A stretch of 64,000 nucleotides of DNA from Martelella mediterranea DSM 17316 (GTDB lineage Bacteria > Pseudomonadota > Alphaproteobacteria > Rhizobiales > Rhizobiaceae), in the NCBI RefSeq assembly GCF_002043005.1, contig NZ_CP020330.1:1561001-1625000 (forward strand), given 5' to 3'. The notes below the pieces were generated by a model, which was not told the origin of the DNA, searched no databases, and saw nothing but the letters and a program-made list of their open reading frames with translations. This document shows, piece by piece, positions 19,391-28,305 of the stretch (positions are counted from its first letter, which is position 1; every line of letters starts with the position of its first letter). The position numbers and the translations under genes are program-made.

Positions 19391-20444
19391 GCGGACATTG
19401 CGGCAACGCGGATTTCTGTTCCTGAACGCGCTTCTCGCGGGCTGTTTTCTGGCGTCTGCTGCAGTCGCCGCAACCCATGTCGAAGCGGTGGATGGCAGCG
19501 AAGGGCGGGACCGCAGCCTGGCGGCCATCGTCAGCGGCATCGATCAGGTGGTCTGTTCGGGCACGGTCATCGGTCCCCGCCATGTTTTGACGGCGGCGAC
19601 CTGTGTGATCGATCCCGAAACCGGCGCGCCGTTCGAAGACCGCCAGATCATGCCGCGCATCGATCTCGATGACGGCTATATTCCCGCCGGGCGGCGCTTC
19701 GTTCAACGCGTCTATCTGCCCGCCGCCGACGCGCCCTTCGGTCCGGGCGCTTCGCTGAACGACCAGCCTGCTATCGTCGAAGTGAGGGAGGCGGACGGGC
19801 AGCCGGCCTTTTCCGAGGTCACCGCGGAGGCGGGCTTTCACTACGGCCATGCCGGCAATGACGAGGGGCTGAGCGTGGACTTCTATGACGCCGCGACCGG
19901 CGGGCAGATGGCGAGCGACGGCTGCGCGGCGCTTGCGATTGAGGCCGGGGATCTTATGCCGTTGAACTGCGCGCTGCCGGAGGGTGCCGCCGGCGCGGCC
20001 ATCCGTTCGAGCTCCGGCATTGTCGGGATCTATCTCGGCCCCGGGCGCGGCCGCTATATCGGCAAGGCGGAGCAGGAGGGGATCGGCCGAATCATGACGG
20101 GGCTTCAGCCCGGCCAGTTCCGCGTGATGGAAGCCGGTTACGCGCCGTTCATTTCGTTCGTGCTGATGAATGGTTGCAATCAGCCGGTCAGCTATATCGC
20201 CCGCTATCGCGCGATCGAAGCGCGCAAGGACCTGCCATTCTCCACGGTGTCCGGAGAGATCGAAGGTGGGCGAAGCGCGATCCTGCCGCTCAAGACCGAA
20301 AACGGCGTGATTTATCTGCGCGGAACGGCCGATGGCGGCCGGCTGGTCTGGGGCGGTGACCATCGCTTCGAAGGAGAAGGGTATTTCAAGGTGGCGATCG
20401 CCGCATGGGGCGACCATTTCCACACGCTGAGCTGCGGCGAGTAA
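19383..20444 (+). CDS. Trypsin-fold pseudoprotease, secreted
   Basis: A 353-residue protein with a signal peptide (N-terminal RQRGFLFLNALLAGCFLASAAVA). The S1 protease entry motif reads CSGTVIGPRHVLTAATCV: the catalytic His of AAHC is Thr. The region where GDSGGP is expected reads PEGAAGAAIRSSSGIVGI, lacking the nucleophile Ser. The protein therefore keeps the trypsin-like scaffold and its disulphide but cannot be an ordinary serine protease. A C-terminal beta domain (about 255-353) ends in DHFHTLSCGE. A binding or scaffold role in the periplasm is inferred. Confidence 0.75.
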   Translation: MSRRTLRQRGFLFLNALLAGCFLASAAVAATHVEAVDGSEGRDRSLAAIVSGIDQVVCSGTVIGPRHVLTAATCVIDPETGAPFEDRQIMPRIDLDDGYIPAGRRFVQRVYLPAADAPFGPGASLNDQPAIVEVREADGQPAFSEVTAEAGFHYGHAGNDEGLSVDFYDAATGGQMASDGCAALAIEAGDLMPLNCALPEGAAGAAIRSSSGIVGIYLGPGRGRYIGKAEQEGIGRIMTGLQPGQFRVMEAGYAPFISFVLMNGCNQPVSYIARYRAIEARKDLPFSTVSGEIEGGRSAILPLKTENGVIYLRGTADGGRLVWGGDHRFEGEGYFKVAIAAWGDHFHTLSCGE

Positions 20445-20450
20445 AGCGCC

Positions 20451-20678
20451 TCACGCGTCGTCTTTGCCGCTGAAATAGTGCCGATCGGGCGAGAAGAAGA
20501 AGACATAGGCCATATAGGCGGCGGCAGCGCCGAACGGGATCGCCCAGAAGGGCGAGCCGATAAACAGCTCGGCCACAGCCCAGCCGGCGGAGAGCGCCAC
20601 GGCCAGGATGCGCACCCAGAGCGGTTTCAGCGAAGGGTGTTTGAGATCGAAACTCTTCCGCCAGTCCATGCCCGCCAT
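20451..20678 (-). CDS. Small two-helix membrane protein
   Basis: A 75-residue protein with a conserved-looking N terminus (DWRKSFDLKHPSLKPLWVR) and two hydrophobic helices (about 25-42 and 45-62), ending in a charged tail SGKDDA. It is convergent with the pseudoprotease. Proteins of this pattern occur in Rhizobiaceae; no function is known to me. Confidence 0.65.
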   Translation of the reverse strand: MAGMDWRKSFDLKHPSLKPLWVRILAVALSAGWAVAELFIGSPFWAIPFGAAAAYMAYVFFFSPDRHYFSGKDDA

Positions 20679-20834
20679 GATCGCCCTTTCTCCTGCGGAT
20701 GCCCTCCCCGCAAAAGGGGGTCTCCGCTCTTATTGCCTGTCTCGCGCATGTCGCGGCGATTTCACCCGGCCGCGACATGCGGGTTTACAATGGATAGCCC
20801 TGATCACGGCATGCATTCAAGCCGTTCGGGACAA

Positions 20835-21872
20835 TCAGGTCAGAACCGCGATCACCTCGGTGGCGCCATATCCCAGATTGTAGGTCGCTGCCCCGGTGAA
20901 AGATAGCTGCGCGTCGTCGCCGGTCGCAAAATAGGCGATGGCGGTGGACGAGAGCGTGACCTCGTCTCCCCCTGTCGCGCCGCCGCGCACGATCACCACG
21001 TTTTCCGAGGCGTTTTTTTGCAGAGTGACGGTGAAGGGGCCGCTTGCGGTTGCCGAGATATTGAGGGTAACCGCGTAATAGCCGCTGACCGGAAAGGACA
21101 GCTTTTCGCCGCCGCCGGCAACCGCCGCGCCGAGAAAGAACCCGCCCTCGCCCGTGTAAAGCGTGTCGAAGCCGAGCGCGGTTGGCGTGTCGATCAGCGT
21201 GGCGCCAACGGCGCGCGCGGCGCGCGCGAGCGGGCGTTCCGGCGTGACGACCGCACCGGAGGGGGAAACGCGCAGCGCCTCGAACCAGCTTGCGCCGTCC
21301 GGGCTGACCTTGATGGCAAAGCCGTCGGTGCCGGCGAGACCCATTTCCGCGCGGCCGGACCAGCCGGTCTGGAACAGCAGCGAGGCGGTGTCGCCGGGCG
21401 TCGCCTTGTTGATCTTGAGCTGGTGGCCGGCACCTGCATTGTTTAGCAGCGTTGCGGGAGAGGACACCGACAGACGATTGGTGGCATCCGCCGCGGCATT
21501 GATGCCGACGGACGCGAAAGTTGCCTCGTCGGGAACCGGTGGCGTGACCCAGGCGGCACCGTCGAAGACGCGCCATTTAGCATCAGTACCGAACCAGGCG
21601 GTCCAGCCGGCGGCTGGCCCTGCGAACTGCCAGAGACCATCCTGATAGATCGCGATCTCCCCGGCATGGCCGGAGAACAGGCCGGTCGGGCTTTCACCGA
21701 CCAGATGGCAGTCGCCGTCCTCGGGCGTTTCCGGCGGGCTGTCGTCTTCTCCTGCAAGCGCGAGATGAACGACGGCGTCGAGACGCTGCAACGCCTCGTT
21801 ATGGGTGACGTGTTTTTGCGCCTGGGCGGGCAGGATAAAGGGAAGGCCCAGCTTCGATGTTGCATCCGACAT
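20835..21872 (-). CDS. DUF2793 phage/GTA-type protein
   Basis: A 345-residue protein. The N terminus LGLPFILPAQAQKHVTHNEALQRLDAVVHLAL is the DUF2793 signature found in prophages and gene transfer agents. The first half has GLWQFAGPAAGWTAWFGTDAKWRVFDG repeats. The C terminus (about 215-345) is a C1q/TNF-like beta sandwich (GFFLGAAVAGGGEKLSFPVSGYYAVTLNI) typical of fibre tips. AAGGAG eight bases upstream fixes the start. No other phage gene is nearby, so it is an orphan. Confidence 0.85.
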   Translation of the reverse strand: MSDATSKLGLPFILPAQAQKHVTHNEALQRLDAVVHLALAGEDDSPPETPEDGDCHLVGESPTGLFSGHAGEIAIYQDGLWQFAGPAAGWTAWFGTDAKWRVFDGAAWVTPPVPDEATFASVGINAAADATNRLSVSSPATLLNNAGAGHQLKINKATPGDTASLLFQTGWSGRAEMGLAGTDGFAIKVSPDGASWFEALRVSPSGAVVTPERPLARAARAVGATLIDTPTALGFDTLYTGEGGFFLGAAVAGGGEKLSFPVSGYYAVTLNISATASGPFTVTLQKNASENVVIVRGGATGGDEVTLSSTAIAYFATGDDAQLSFTGAATYNLGYGATEVIAVLT

Positions 21873-21970
21873 GAGAATCTCCTTCGCGGGCTGCGTTGTC
21901 ACAAGCCTAGTCCCGCGCGGGAGGCCGGGGAAAATGGTTGGCGCAGGGACGGTTAGGGAGAATGCTTCTT

Positions 21971-22061
21971 GAGCCGGGAGCCGGGAGCCGGGAGCCGGGA
22001 GCCGGGAGCCGGGAGCCGGGAGCCGGGAGCCGGGAGCCGGGAGCCGGGAGCCGGGAGCCGG
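21971..22061. repeat. Heptanucleotide tandem repeat (GAGCCGG)13
   Basis: Thirteen perfect copies of GAGCCGG lie end to end between the DUF2793 start and the end of comM, about 100 bases upstream of the DUF2793 gene. The unit is not a multiple of three, so any frame through it shifts with copy number. Each unit is GC-rich and could form slipped structures. Confidence 0.97.
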
Positions 22062-22131
22062 GACCACGTTCGCGCGGGTGTTTGGTAAGCCCGCATGTCT
22101 CGGGGACGCGGTCGAGCGCTGCGCCGGCGCG

Positions 22132-23670
22132 TCAGGCGATGGCGCCGGTCCTTTCGGCCGTTGCGACGCGATAGGCTATGGCCTCGCCGATATGCATGCG
22201 GCCAACCTGGGCCTTGCCGTCGAGATCGGCGATCGTGCGGGCGACCTTGAGGACGCGGTGATAGCCGCGGGCGGAAAACCGCATCTTCTCCGCCGCCTCG
22301 CGCAGCAGGGCAAGGCCGGCGGCATCGGGTTCTGCGAGTTTCTCGATCAGGTTTGCCGCGCAGCGGGCATTGACCGTGGTCGCCTTCTCATCAAGCCCGG
22401 CAAAGCGCTCGCGCTGGGCATTGCGGGCGCGTTCCACCCTGCGCGCCACCGCGCCGCTCGCTTCGCCCGTCGATTTCGCGCCGATGAGATCAATGGCGCT
22501 GACGGCGGGTACATCGATGCGGATATCGATCCGGTCCATCAGCGGGCCGGAAATGCGGGCCTGATAATCGGCGGCGCAGCGCGGGCCGCGCGCGCAGGAA
22601 TGGCCGGGCTCTCCGGCCATGCCGCAGCGGCACGGGTTCATCGCCGCGACAAGCTGGAAGGCGGCGGGGTAGGAGACGCGGTGATTGGCGCGCGCGATCA
22701 CGCATTCGCCGGTCTCCAGTGGCTGGCGCAAGGCGTCGAGCACCTGCGGCGAGAATTCCGGGAGCTCGTCGAGAAAAAGCACGCCGTGATGGGCAAGCGA
22801 GGCCTCGCCCGGCCGCGCCTTGATGCCGCCGCCCACCAGCGAGGCCATGCTGGCGGAATGATGCGGCGCGCGGAACGGCCGCCGATCCGACAACTTGCCG
22901 CCGGCAAGCTTGCCGGCGATCGAGTGGACCATCGACATGTCGAGCAGTTCCTGCGGCAGAAGCGGCGGCAGGATCGAGGGCAGGCGGGCGGCGAGCATGG
23001 ACTTTCCGGCACCCGGAGGGCCGACCATCAGTAGGTTGTGCCCGCCGGCGGCCGCCACTTCGAGCGCGCGCTTGGCGCTCTCCTGCCCCTTGATATCGGC
23101 AAGGTCCGGCAGGTCGTGCGGTGCGGCGCGCACGGCCGGGTGCGGGCGGGAGAGCACCTGCGTGCCCTTGAAGTGATTGGCGATGCCGATCAGGCTCTTG
23201 GGGGCGAGAATATCGATATCAGCGCTCGCCCAGGCCGCCTCCGGCCCGCAATCGACCGGGCAGATCAGGCCCTTGTCGAGCGCGTTGGCGGCGATGGCCG
23301 CGGGCAGCGCGCCGGCCACGGAGGCGATCGTCCCGTCAAGGTTCAGTTCGCCGATCACCATGTAGCCGGACAGCGCATCCGCTGGCACCGCCCCGAGCGC
23401 CGCCATCAGACCGAGCGCGATCGCAAGGTCGAAATGCGAGCCCTCCTTCGGCAGGTCGGCCGGCGCGAGATTCACGGTGACCCGCTTCGGCGGAAGCGCC
23501 AGGCCCGTGGCATGGAGCGCCGCCTGCACCCGCTCGCGGCTTTCAGCGACCGCCTTGTCCGGCAGGCCGACGATCTGCATGCCGATCTTGCCCGGCGCGA
23601 CCATGACCTGGACATCGACCGGAACGCCCTCGATCCCCTGAAACGCAACCGTATGAACGCGTGAAACCAT
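22132..23670 (-). CDS. comM: YifB/ComM-family AAA+ ATPase (Mg-chelatase-like)
   Basis: A 512-residue helicase-like AAA+ protein. An N-terminal Lon-protease-like fold (about 1-170) is followed by the ATPase core with Walker A GPPGAGKS, Walker B GVLFLDELPEF and sensor AAMNPCRCG. A Cys cluster (CRCG, HSCARGPRC) is followed by a C-terminal domain. ComM is a branch-migration helicase that extends donor DNA in natural transformation. GGGCGGG placed six bases upstream favours ATG 23670 over 23676. Confidence 0.93.
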   Translation of the reverse strand: MVSRVHTVAFQGIEGVPVDVQVMVAPGKIGMQIVGLPDKAVAESRERVQAALHATGLALPPKRVTVNLAPADLPKEGSHFDLAIALGLMAALGAVPADALSGYMVIGELNLDGTIASVAGALPAAIAANALDKGLICPVDCGPEAAWASADIDILAPKSLIGIANHFKGTQVLSRPHPAVRAAPHDLPDLADIKGQESAKRALEVAAAGGHNLLMVGPPGAGKSMLAARLPSILPPLLPQELLDMSMVHSIAGKLAGGKLSDRRPFRAPHHSASMASLVGGGIKARPGEASLAHHGVLFLDELPEFSPQVLDALRQPLETGECVIARANHRVSYPAAFQLVAAMNPCRCGMAGEPGHSCARGPRCAADYQARISGPLMDRIDIRIDVPAVSAIDLIGAKSTGEASGAVARRVERARNAQRERFAGLDEKATTVNARCAANLIEKLAEPDAAGLALLREAAEKMRFSARGYHRVLKVARTIADLDGKAQVGRMHIGEAIAYRVATAERTGAIA

Positions 23671-23833
23671 GACCATCCCGCCCGCTTGCCTGTATCCTCA
23701 GGTTGCAAGGATTCCATAACTCGCGCTTACTTGCAAGAACAAAAAGAGAACTTTCATTTCTCCTTCGTGTTCAACGGGATAGACAGATCGCCAGCGCCGC
23801 AGTAAACCGCGGGTCGAAAGCAAAGAGGGTGCC

Positions 23834-24169
23834 ATGGGACTGACGACCGAAGAGCGGATACTGATCGAGCAGCACGTGACCAACAGCGCCAAATCGCCGG
23901 CGGCTGCCTATCTGCTGTGGTTTTTCCTTGGCTGGGCCGGCATTCACCGGTTTTATCTCGGCCGCATGGGGTCGGGCCTTGCCATGCTTCTGCTCAACGT
24001 CATCGGCGGACTGACCGTCGTCTTCATCGTCGGCTTTTTCCTGCTTGGCATTTGGGCGCTATGGTGGATCGTCGATCTGTTCCTGATCTCGGGCATGATC
24101 GACGCCCAGAAGAACGAGATCCGCGCGCGCCTCACGCAGCAGGCGCTGGCGGGCGAGAACAGATCATAG
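23834..24169 (+). CDS. TM2-domain membrane protein
   Basis: A 111-residue protein. A soluble N terminus is followed by two helices joined by a short turn: [19 protein letters not shown] (the TM2 signature), then [34 protein letters not shown]. Function unknown. Its 3' end overlaps the end of gshB by 6 bases (convergent). Confidence 0.9.
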   Translation: MGLTTEERILIEQHVTNSAKSPAAAYLLWFFLGWAGIHRFYLGRMGSGLAMLLLNVIGGLTVVFIVGFFLLGIWALWWIVDLFLISGMIDAQKNEIRARLTQQALAGENRS

Positions 24170-25117
24170 ACCGCCGCGCTTCTTCTCGATCGCGTCCCAC
24201 ATCAGGCTCGCGATATCCGCCCCGCCGAATTTCTTGACCTCGCGGATACCGGTCGGCGAGGTGACGTTGATTTCCGTCATATAGTCGCCGATCACGTCGA
24301 TGCCGACGAGGATGAAGCCGCGCTCTTTCAGTGCAGGGCCGATGCGGGCGCAGATCTCCTTTTCGCGTTCGGTCAGGCCGGCGGCTTCCGCGCGGCCGCC
24401 GACATGCATGTTGGAGCGGCTGTCGGTCTCGGCCGGCACGCGGTTGATCGCGCCGGCGAATTCGCCGTCGACCAGGATGATGCGCTTGTCGCCCTTGCGC
24501 ACGGCCGGCAGATAGGCCTGGGCGATATAGGGTTCGCGGAACATCTGCGCGAACATTTCCAGAAGCGAGGTGAAATTGCGATCGTCTCGGGTGGAGTGGA
24601 ATACGCCCGCGCCGCCATTGCCATAGAGCGGCTTCAGGATGATATCGCCCATTTCCTCGCGGAAACGGCGGATTTCGCCGACATCCTTCGTGATCAACGT
24701 CGGCGGCATCAGGTCCGTGAACTCGGTGACGAAGATCTTTTCCGGCGAGTTGCGCACCCAGGCCGGGTCATTGACCACCAGCGTCTTCGGATGGATGCGC
24801 TCCAGCAGGTGGGTGGAGGTGATATAGGCCATGTCGAAGGGCGGGTCCTGCCTGAGCAGCACCACATCCATGGTCGAAAGGTCGATCCGCTCCGGCGTGC
24901 CGAGCGTGTAATGGTCGCCCTCGACATCGCGCAGCGTCATCGGCTCGACGGTCGCAAACACCTTGCCGTCGCGCAGGCTCAGCCGGTCGGGCGTGTAGTG
25001 GAACAGCTTGTAGCCCCGGTTCTGCGCCTCGAGGCTCATGGCAAAGGTCGAATCGCCGCCGATCTTGACGGTGGAGATATGGTCCATCTGGACGGCGACG
25101 TTCTTGATTGCGGCCAT
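24164..25117 (-). CDS. gshB: Glutathione synthetase
   Basis: A 317-residue ATP-grasp ligase adding glycine to gamma-glutamylcysteine, the last step of glutathione synthesis. The prokaryotic GSH-S N domain (1-120) has [20 protein letters not shown]. The ATP-grasp part has [15 protein letters not shown] and, near the end, [19 protein letters not shown] with metal-binding Asp/Glu/Asn. Normal length. Confidence 0.97.
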   Translation of the reverse strand: MAAIKNVAVQMDHISTVKIGGDSTFAMSLEAQNRGYKLFHYTPDRLSLRDGKVFATVEPMTLRDVEGDHYTLGTPERIDLSTMDVVLLRQDPPFDMAYITSTHLLERIHPKTLVVNDPAWVRNSPEKIFVTEFTDLMPPTLITKDVGEIRRFREEMGDIILKPLYGNGGAGVFHSTRDDRNFTSLLEMFAQMFREPYIAQAYLPAVRKGDKRIILVDGEFAGAINRVPAETDSRSNMHVGGRAEAAGLTEREKEICARIGPALKERGFILVGIDVIGDYMTEINVTSPTGIREVKKFGGADIASLMWDAIEKKRGGL

Positions 25118-25194
25118 GAAAAGCGTGTCCCGGTTCGGTTAAAGCGACACGATATTTAGTCATCGCGCCGCCCCTTGGCAATCGCAGGCGTCGC

Positions 25195-26247
25195 TCAGGC
25201 GGTCGAAAGCCGCTTCCCGGTAGCGTGGTCGTAGAAATGCACCTTTTCCGGCAACACCGCGAAGGTGAGTTCGTCGGCAAGCGGTATCTCGGGGGAGAGC
25301 GCCGCAGTCAGCCGCTCGCCGCCGGTCAGGCAATGGGCAAGCCGCGTGGCGCCGAGTTCCTCGACATAATCGAGCCGGGCCTTGAGGCCGGCACCCGCCG
25401 TCGGCTGCAGGTCTTCCGGGCGGATGCCGACGGTGACTGGGCCATCGGCGGGCGGAGCGCTGGAAAATTGCATCCTGTTGTCGCCGATCGTGAGCTGGCC
25501 TTGCGTCAGCTTTCCCTCAACCAGATTCATCGCCGGCGAGCCGATGAAGTTGGCGACGAAGGTCGAGGCCGGCTTGTGGTAGACGTCGAGCGGCGTGCCG
25601 ATCTGTTCGATCCTGCCGCCATTCAGCACCACCAGCCGGTCGGCCAGCGTCATGGCTTCCAACTGGTCGTGGGTGACGTAGATCGAGGTGGTGCCGAGCC
25701 GCTTCTGCAGATGCTTGATCTCGCCGCGCATGGAAACGCGCAGCTTGGCGTCGAGGTTCGACAAGGGCTCGTCGAACAGGAAGGCGGCCGGCTTGCGCAC
25801 GATCGCGCGGCCCATCGCCACGCGCTGGCGCTGGCCGCCGGAAAGCGCGCGCGGCTTGCGCTCCAGATAGGGTTCAAGCTCCAGCATGCGGGCGGCTTCC
25901 GCGACCCGCTCCGCGATTTCGGCCTTCGGCGTGCCGCAGTTCTTCAGGCCGTAGGCCAGGTTGTTATAGACCGTCATATGCGGGTAGAGCGCGTAATTCT
26001 GGAACACCATGGCGATATCGCGCTCGGCCGGGTCCATCCTGTTGACCACATTGCCGGCGATTTTCACCTCGCCTTCGGTGATGGTCTCAAGGCCAGCCAC
26101 CATGCGCAGAAGGGTGGACTTGCCGCAGCCTGACGGGCCGACCAGCACGATGAACTCGCCATCGGCGATCGCGATGTCGACGCTGTCGACCGCGCGCTGA
26201 TCGCCGGAATAGATCTTGGAAACCTTCGAGATTTCGATTGCGGACAT
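25195..26247 (-). CDS. ugpC: sn-glycerol-3-phosphate ABC transporter ATPase UgpC
   Basis: A 350-residue MalK-type ATPase. Walker [10 protein letters not shown], signature [15 protein letters not shown], Walker [13 protein letters not shown] and a C-terminal TOBE-type regulatory domain (about 240-350) are all present. It powers uptake of glycerol-3-phosphate and glycerophosphodiesters through UgpAE. Last gene of ugpBAEC, 11 bases after ugpE. Confidence 0.95.
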   Translation of the reverse strand: MSAIEISKVSKIYSGDQRAVDSVDIAIADGEFIVLVGPSGCGKSTLLRMVAGLETITEGEVKIAGNVVNRMDPAERDIAMVFQNYALYPHMTVYNNLAYGLKNCGTPKAEIAERVAEAARMLELEPYLERKPRALSGGQRQRVAMGRAIVRKPAAFLFDEPLSNLDAKLRVSMRGEIKHLQKRLGTTSIYVTHDQLEAMTLADRLVVLNGGRIEQIGTPLDVYHKPASTFVANFIGSPAMNLVEGKLTQGQLTIGDNRMQFSSAPPADGPVTVGIRPEDLQPTAGAGLKARLDYVEELGATRLAHCLTGGERLTAALSPEIPLADELTFAVLPEKVHFYDHATGKRLSTA

Positions 26248-26258
26248 CGTTGTTGTTC

Positions 26259-27101
26259 CTATTTGTCGCTTTCGGTCAGGCCCTTGATGAACCAGCTCTG
26301 GAAGATCACCACCATCAGCACGGGCGGCAGCATGGCGAGCACGGCAAGGGCGAAGGCCTGATTGTATTCGGGGATCTGGGAGCCGACCCAGACGAGCAGG
26401 ATCTGCTTGATGCCGCGCACCAGCGTGTAGAAGCTCTCGTCATTGGTCATGATCATCGGCCAGAGATACTGGTTCCAGCCATAGACGAACATGATGATGA
26501 AGATCGCGGCGATCATTGTCTTCGACAGCGGCACCAGAATGTCGATGAAGAACTTGAACGGCCCGGCGCCGTCAATGCGGGCCGCCTCCAGCAGTTCGTC
26601 CGGCACCGATTTGAAGAACTGACGGAAGAAGAACGTGCCGGTGGCCGATGCCAGAAGCGGCACGATCAGACCCGTATAGGTGTTGATCAGCCCAAGCTTG
26701 GTCATCACGTCGTAGGAGGGCAGGATGCGCACTTCCAGCGGCAAAAGCAGCGTGGTGAAGATCATCCAGAAGAACAGCGTCGAAAACCTGGAGCGGAAAT
26801 AGACCAGCCCATAGGCGGCCAGCATCGACAGCACGATCTTGCCGACGGCGAAGCCGACGCCGAGGATGAAGGAGTTCATCACCATGCGCGCGCCGGTCAC
26901 CTCGCCGGTAAAGCCGCCCTTGCGGGTGAGCAATTCCTTGTATGTCGCGACGAAATCGCCGCCCCAGCTCACCTGCAGGCCGTTGATATGGACATCGATC
27001 GCCGTGTGGGTGGAGGTCATGAAGGCCACGAACACCGGGCCGATCATGAAGAATACGCCGAACAGCAGGATGATGTGATCGATCAGTTTGGTTCTGTGCA
27101 T
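26259..27101 (-). CDS. ugpE: Glycerol-3-phosphate ABC transporter permease UgpE
   Basis: A 280-residue inner-membrane permease with six hydrophobic segments. The coupling-helix EAA motif reads [24 protein letters not shown]. It forms the channel with UgpA and contacts UgpC. Ten bases separate it from ugpA. Confidence 0.95.
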   Translation of the reverse strand: MHRTKLIDHIILLFGVFFMIGPVFVAFMTSTHTAIDVHINGLQVSWGGDFVATYKELLTRKGGFTGEVTGARMVMNSFILGVGFAVGKIVLSMLAAYGLVYFRSRFSTLFFWMIFTTLLLPLEVRILPSYDVMTKLGLINTYTGLIVPLLASATGTFFFRQFFKSVPDELLEAARIDGAGPFKFFIDILVPLSKTMIAAIFIIMFVYGWNQYLWPMIMTNDESFYTLVRGIKQILLVWVGSQIPEYNQAFALAVLAMLPPVLMVVIFQSWFIKGLTESDK

Positions 27102-27111
27102 GGCGCTTTCC

Positions 27112-27993
27112 TCAATTGTAGTGGACGCGCCGCTCGATGAAGCGGAACTGGAAGAAGGTGAGCGCGAGGACGATGATCATCAGGATGACCGATTGCGCCG
27201 CCGAGCCGCCGATGTCATTGCCGCGGAAGCCATCCATATAGACCTTGTAGACCAGCGTGATCGGGTTGTTGGCGGCCTTGTCCTTGACGATCACGTCGAT
27301 GATCCCGAACGTGTCGAACAGCGAATAGGTCATGTTGATGATCAGCAGGAAGAAGGCCGTCGGCGCCAGAAGCGGCAGCGTCACGGTCCAGAACCGGCCG
27401 AGGCGCGAGCGGTTGTCGATCGCCGCCGCCTCACGCACCGAGACCGGGATCGATTGCAGCCCGGACAGGAAGAAGATGAAATTATACGGGATCTGCTTCC
27501 ACACGGCGACGGTGATCATCGCGAAGGTGGTGTCGAAATAGTTGATCCCGACCTTCATGTCCCAGCCGAACCAGGACGCCATTTTGACGAACGGGCCGAT
27601 ATGCTGGTCGAAGAACATCATGCCCAAGAGGCCCGCAACCGGCGGGGCGATCGCATAGACCGAGATCAGCAGCGTCTTGTAGCTGCTCGACCCGCGGATC
27701 ACGTCGTCGGCCTTGGAGGCGAGCAGCAGCCCTAGGGTCAGCGACAGGAAGGTGACGATGATGGTGAAGATCACCGTGAACCGCGCGACCTGGAGATAGT
27801 AGGAGGAGGTGAGCGCATCGACGTAGTTGTCGAAGCCGACGAAGGTCTCGCCGAAACCGAACGGGTCCTCCAGAAAGAAGGACGAACGGATCGCCTGTGC
27901 CGAGGGCCAGTAGAAGAAGATCACGATGATCGCCATCTGCGGCAGCACGAAAAGATAGGGCAGCAGGGCCGAATTGAACTGGACGCGCTTCAT
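27112..27993 (-). CDS. ugpA: Glycerol-3-phosphate ABC transporter permease UgpA
   Basis: A 293-residue permease starting MKRVQFNSALLPYLFVLPQ, with six membrane segments and the EAA loop VREAAAIDNRSRLGRFWTVTLPLL. Length equals E. coli UgpA (295). It is separated from ugpB by a 312-base gap holding palindromic repeats. Confidence 0.95.
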   Translation of the reverse strand: MKRVQFNSALLPYLFVLPQMAIIVIFFYWPSAQAIRSSFFLEDPFGFGETFVGFDNYVDALTSSYYLQVARFTVIFTIIVTFLSLTLGLLLASKADDVIRGSSSYKTLLISVYAIAPPVAGLLGMMFFDQHIGPFVKMASWFGWDMKVGINYFDTTFAMITVAVWKQIPYNFIFFLSGLQSIPVSVREAAAIDNRSRLGRFWTVTLPLLAPTAFFLLIINMTYSLFDTFGIIDVIVKDKAANNPITLVYKVYMDGFRGNDIGGSAAQSVILMIIVLALTFFQFRFIERRVHYN

Positions 27994-28305
27994 TTTCTGT
28001 TTCCTGTTGCGGTCGGGGCGACGAACCCGCCTATGCCGCATGGCCCCCAAGTCTTCTCGCCCCGGAGGGGAGAGCGACAGTGAGGGGGGAGACCCACCCC
28101 GCGAACGCCCTCACGATTGGAAAGGCTGCATCACCCTCACTGCCCTTTTCGGGGCATCTCTCCCGCAAGCGGGAGAGAGTATTGGGAGCAAGTTCCATCA
28201 TGCAGAGCAAACGCGACCGCCGTTTGCGACGGGGATTGCATTTGGCAAATACGCCAAAATCCGGGGGCGTTAACCCCCGGACCGGCAATTTTCGTATGCG
28301 GCGCC
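27994..28305. repeat. ugpB-ugpA gap with palindromic repeats
   Basis: The gap contains a 9-bp perfect hairpin (CTCTCCCGC at 28158-28166 with GCGGGAGAG at 28169-28177). A GC-rich palindrome around 28054-28075 and CCCTCA/TGAGGG inverted segments are also present. It resembles the composite palindrome at 41278-41427. In an operon, such structures often mark the 3' border of the mRNA for the highly expressed binding protein, allowing ugpB to be made in excess. Confidence 0.7.

Noticed and set aside
21971-22061. Possible CRISPR array
   Set aside because: Units are 7 bases with no spacers; it is a simple tandem repeat.
20835-22067. DUF2793 protein extended through the heptamer repeat (APGSRLP repeats)
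   Set aside because: A strong AAGGAG ribosome site lies at the internal ATG (21872), and the family begins there.
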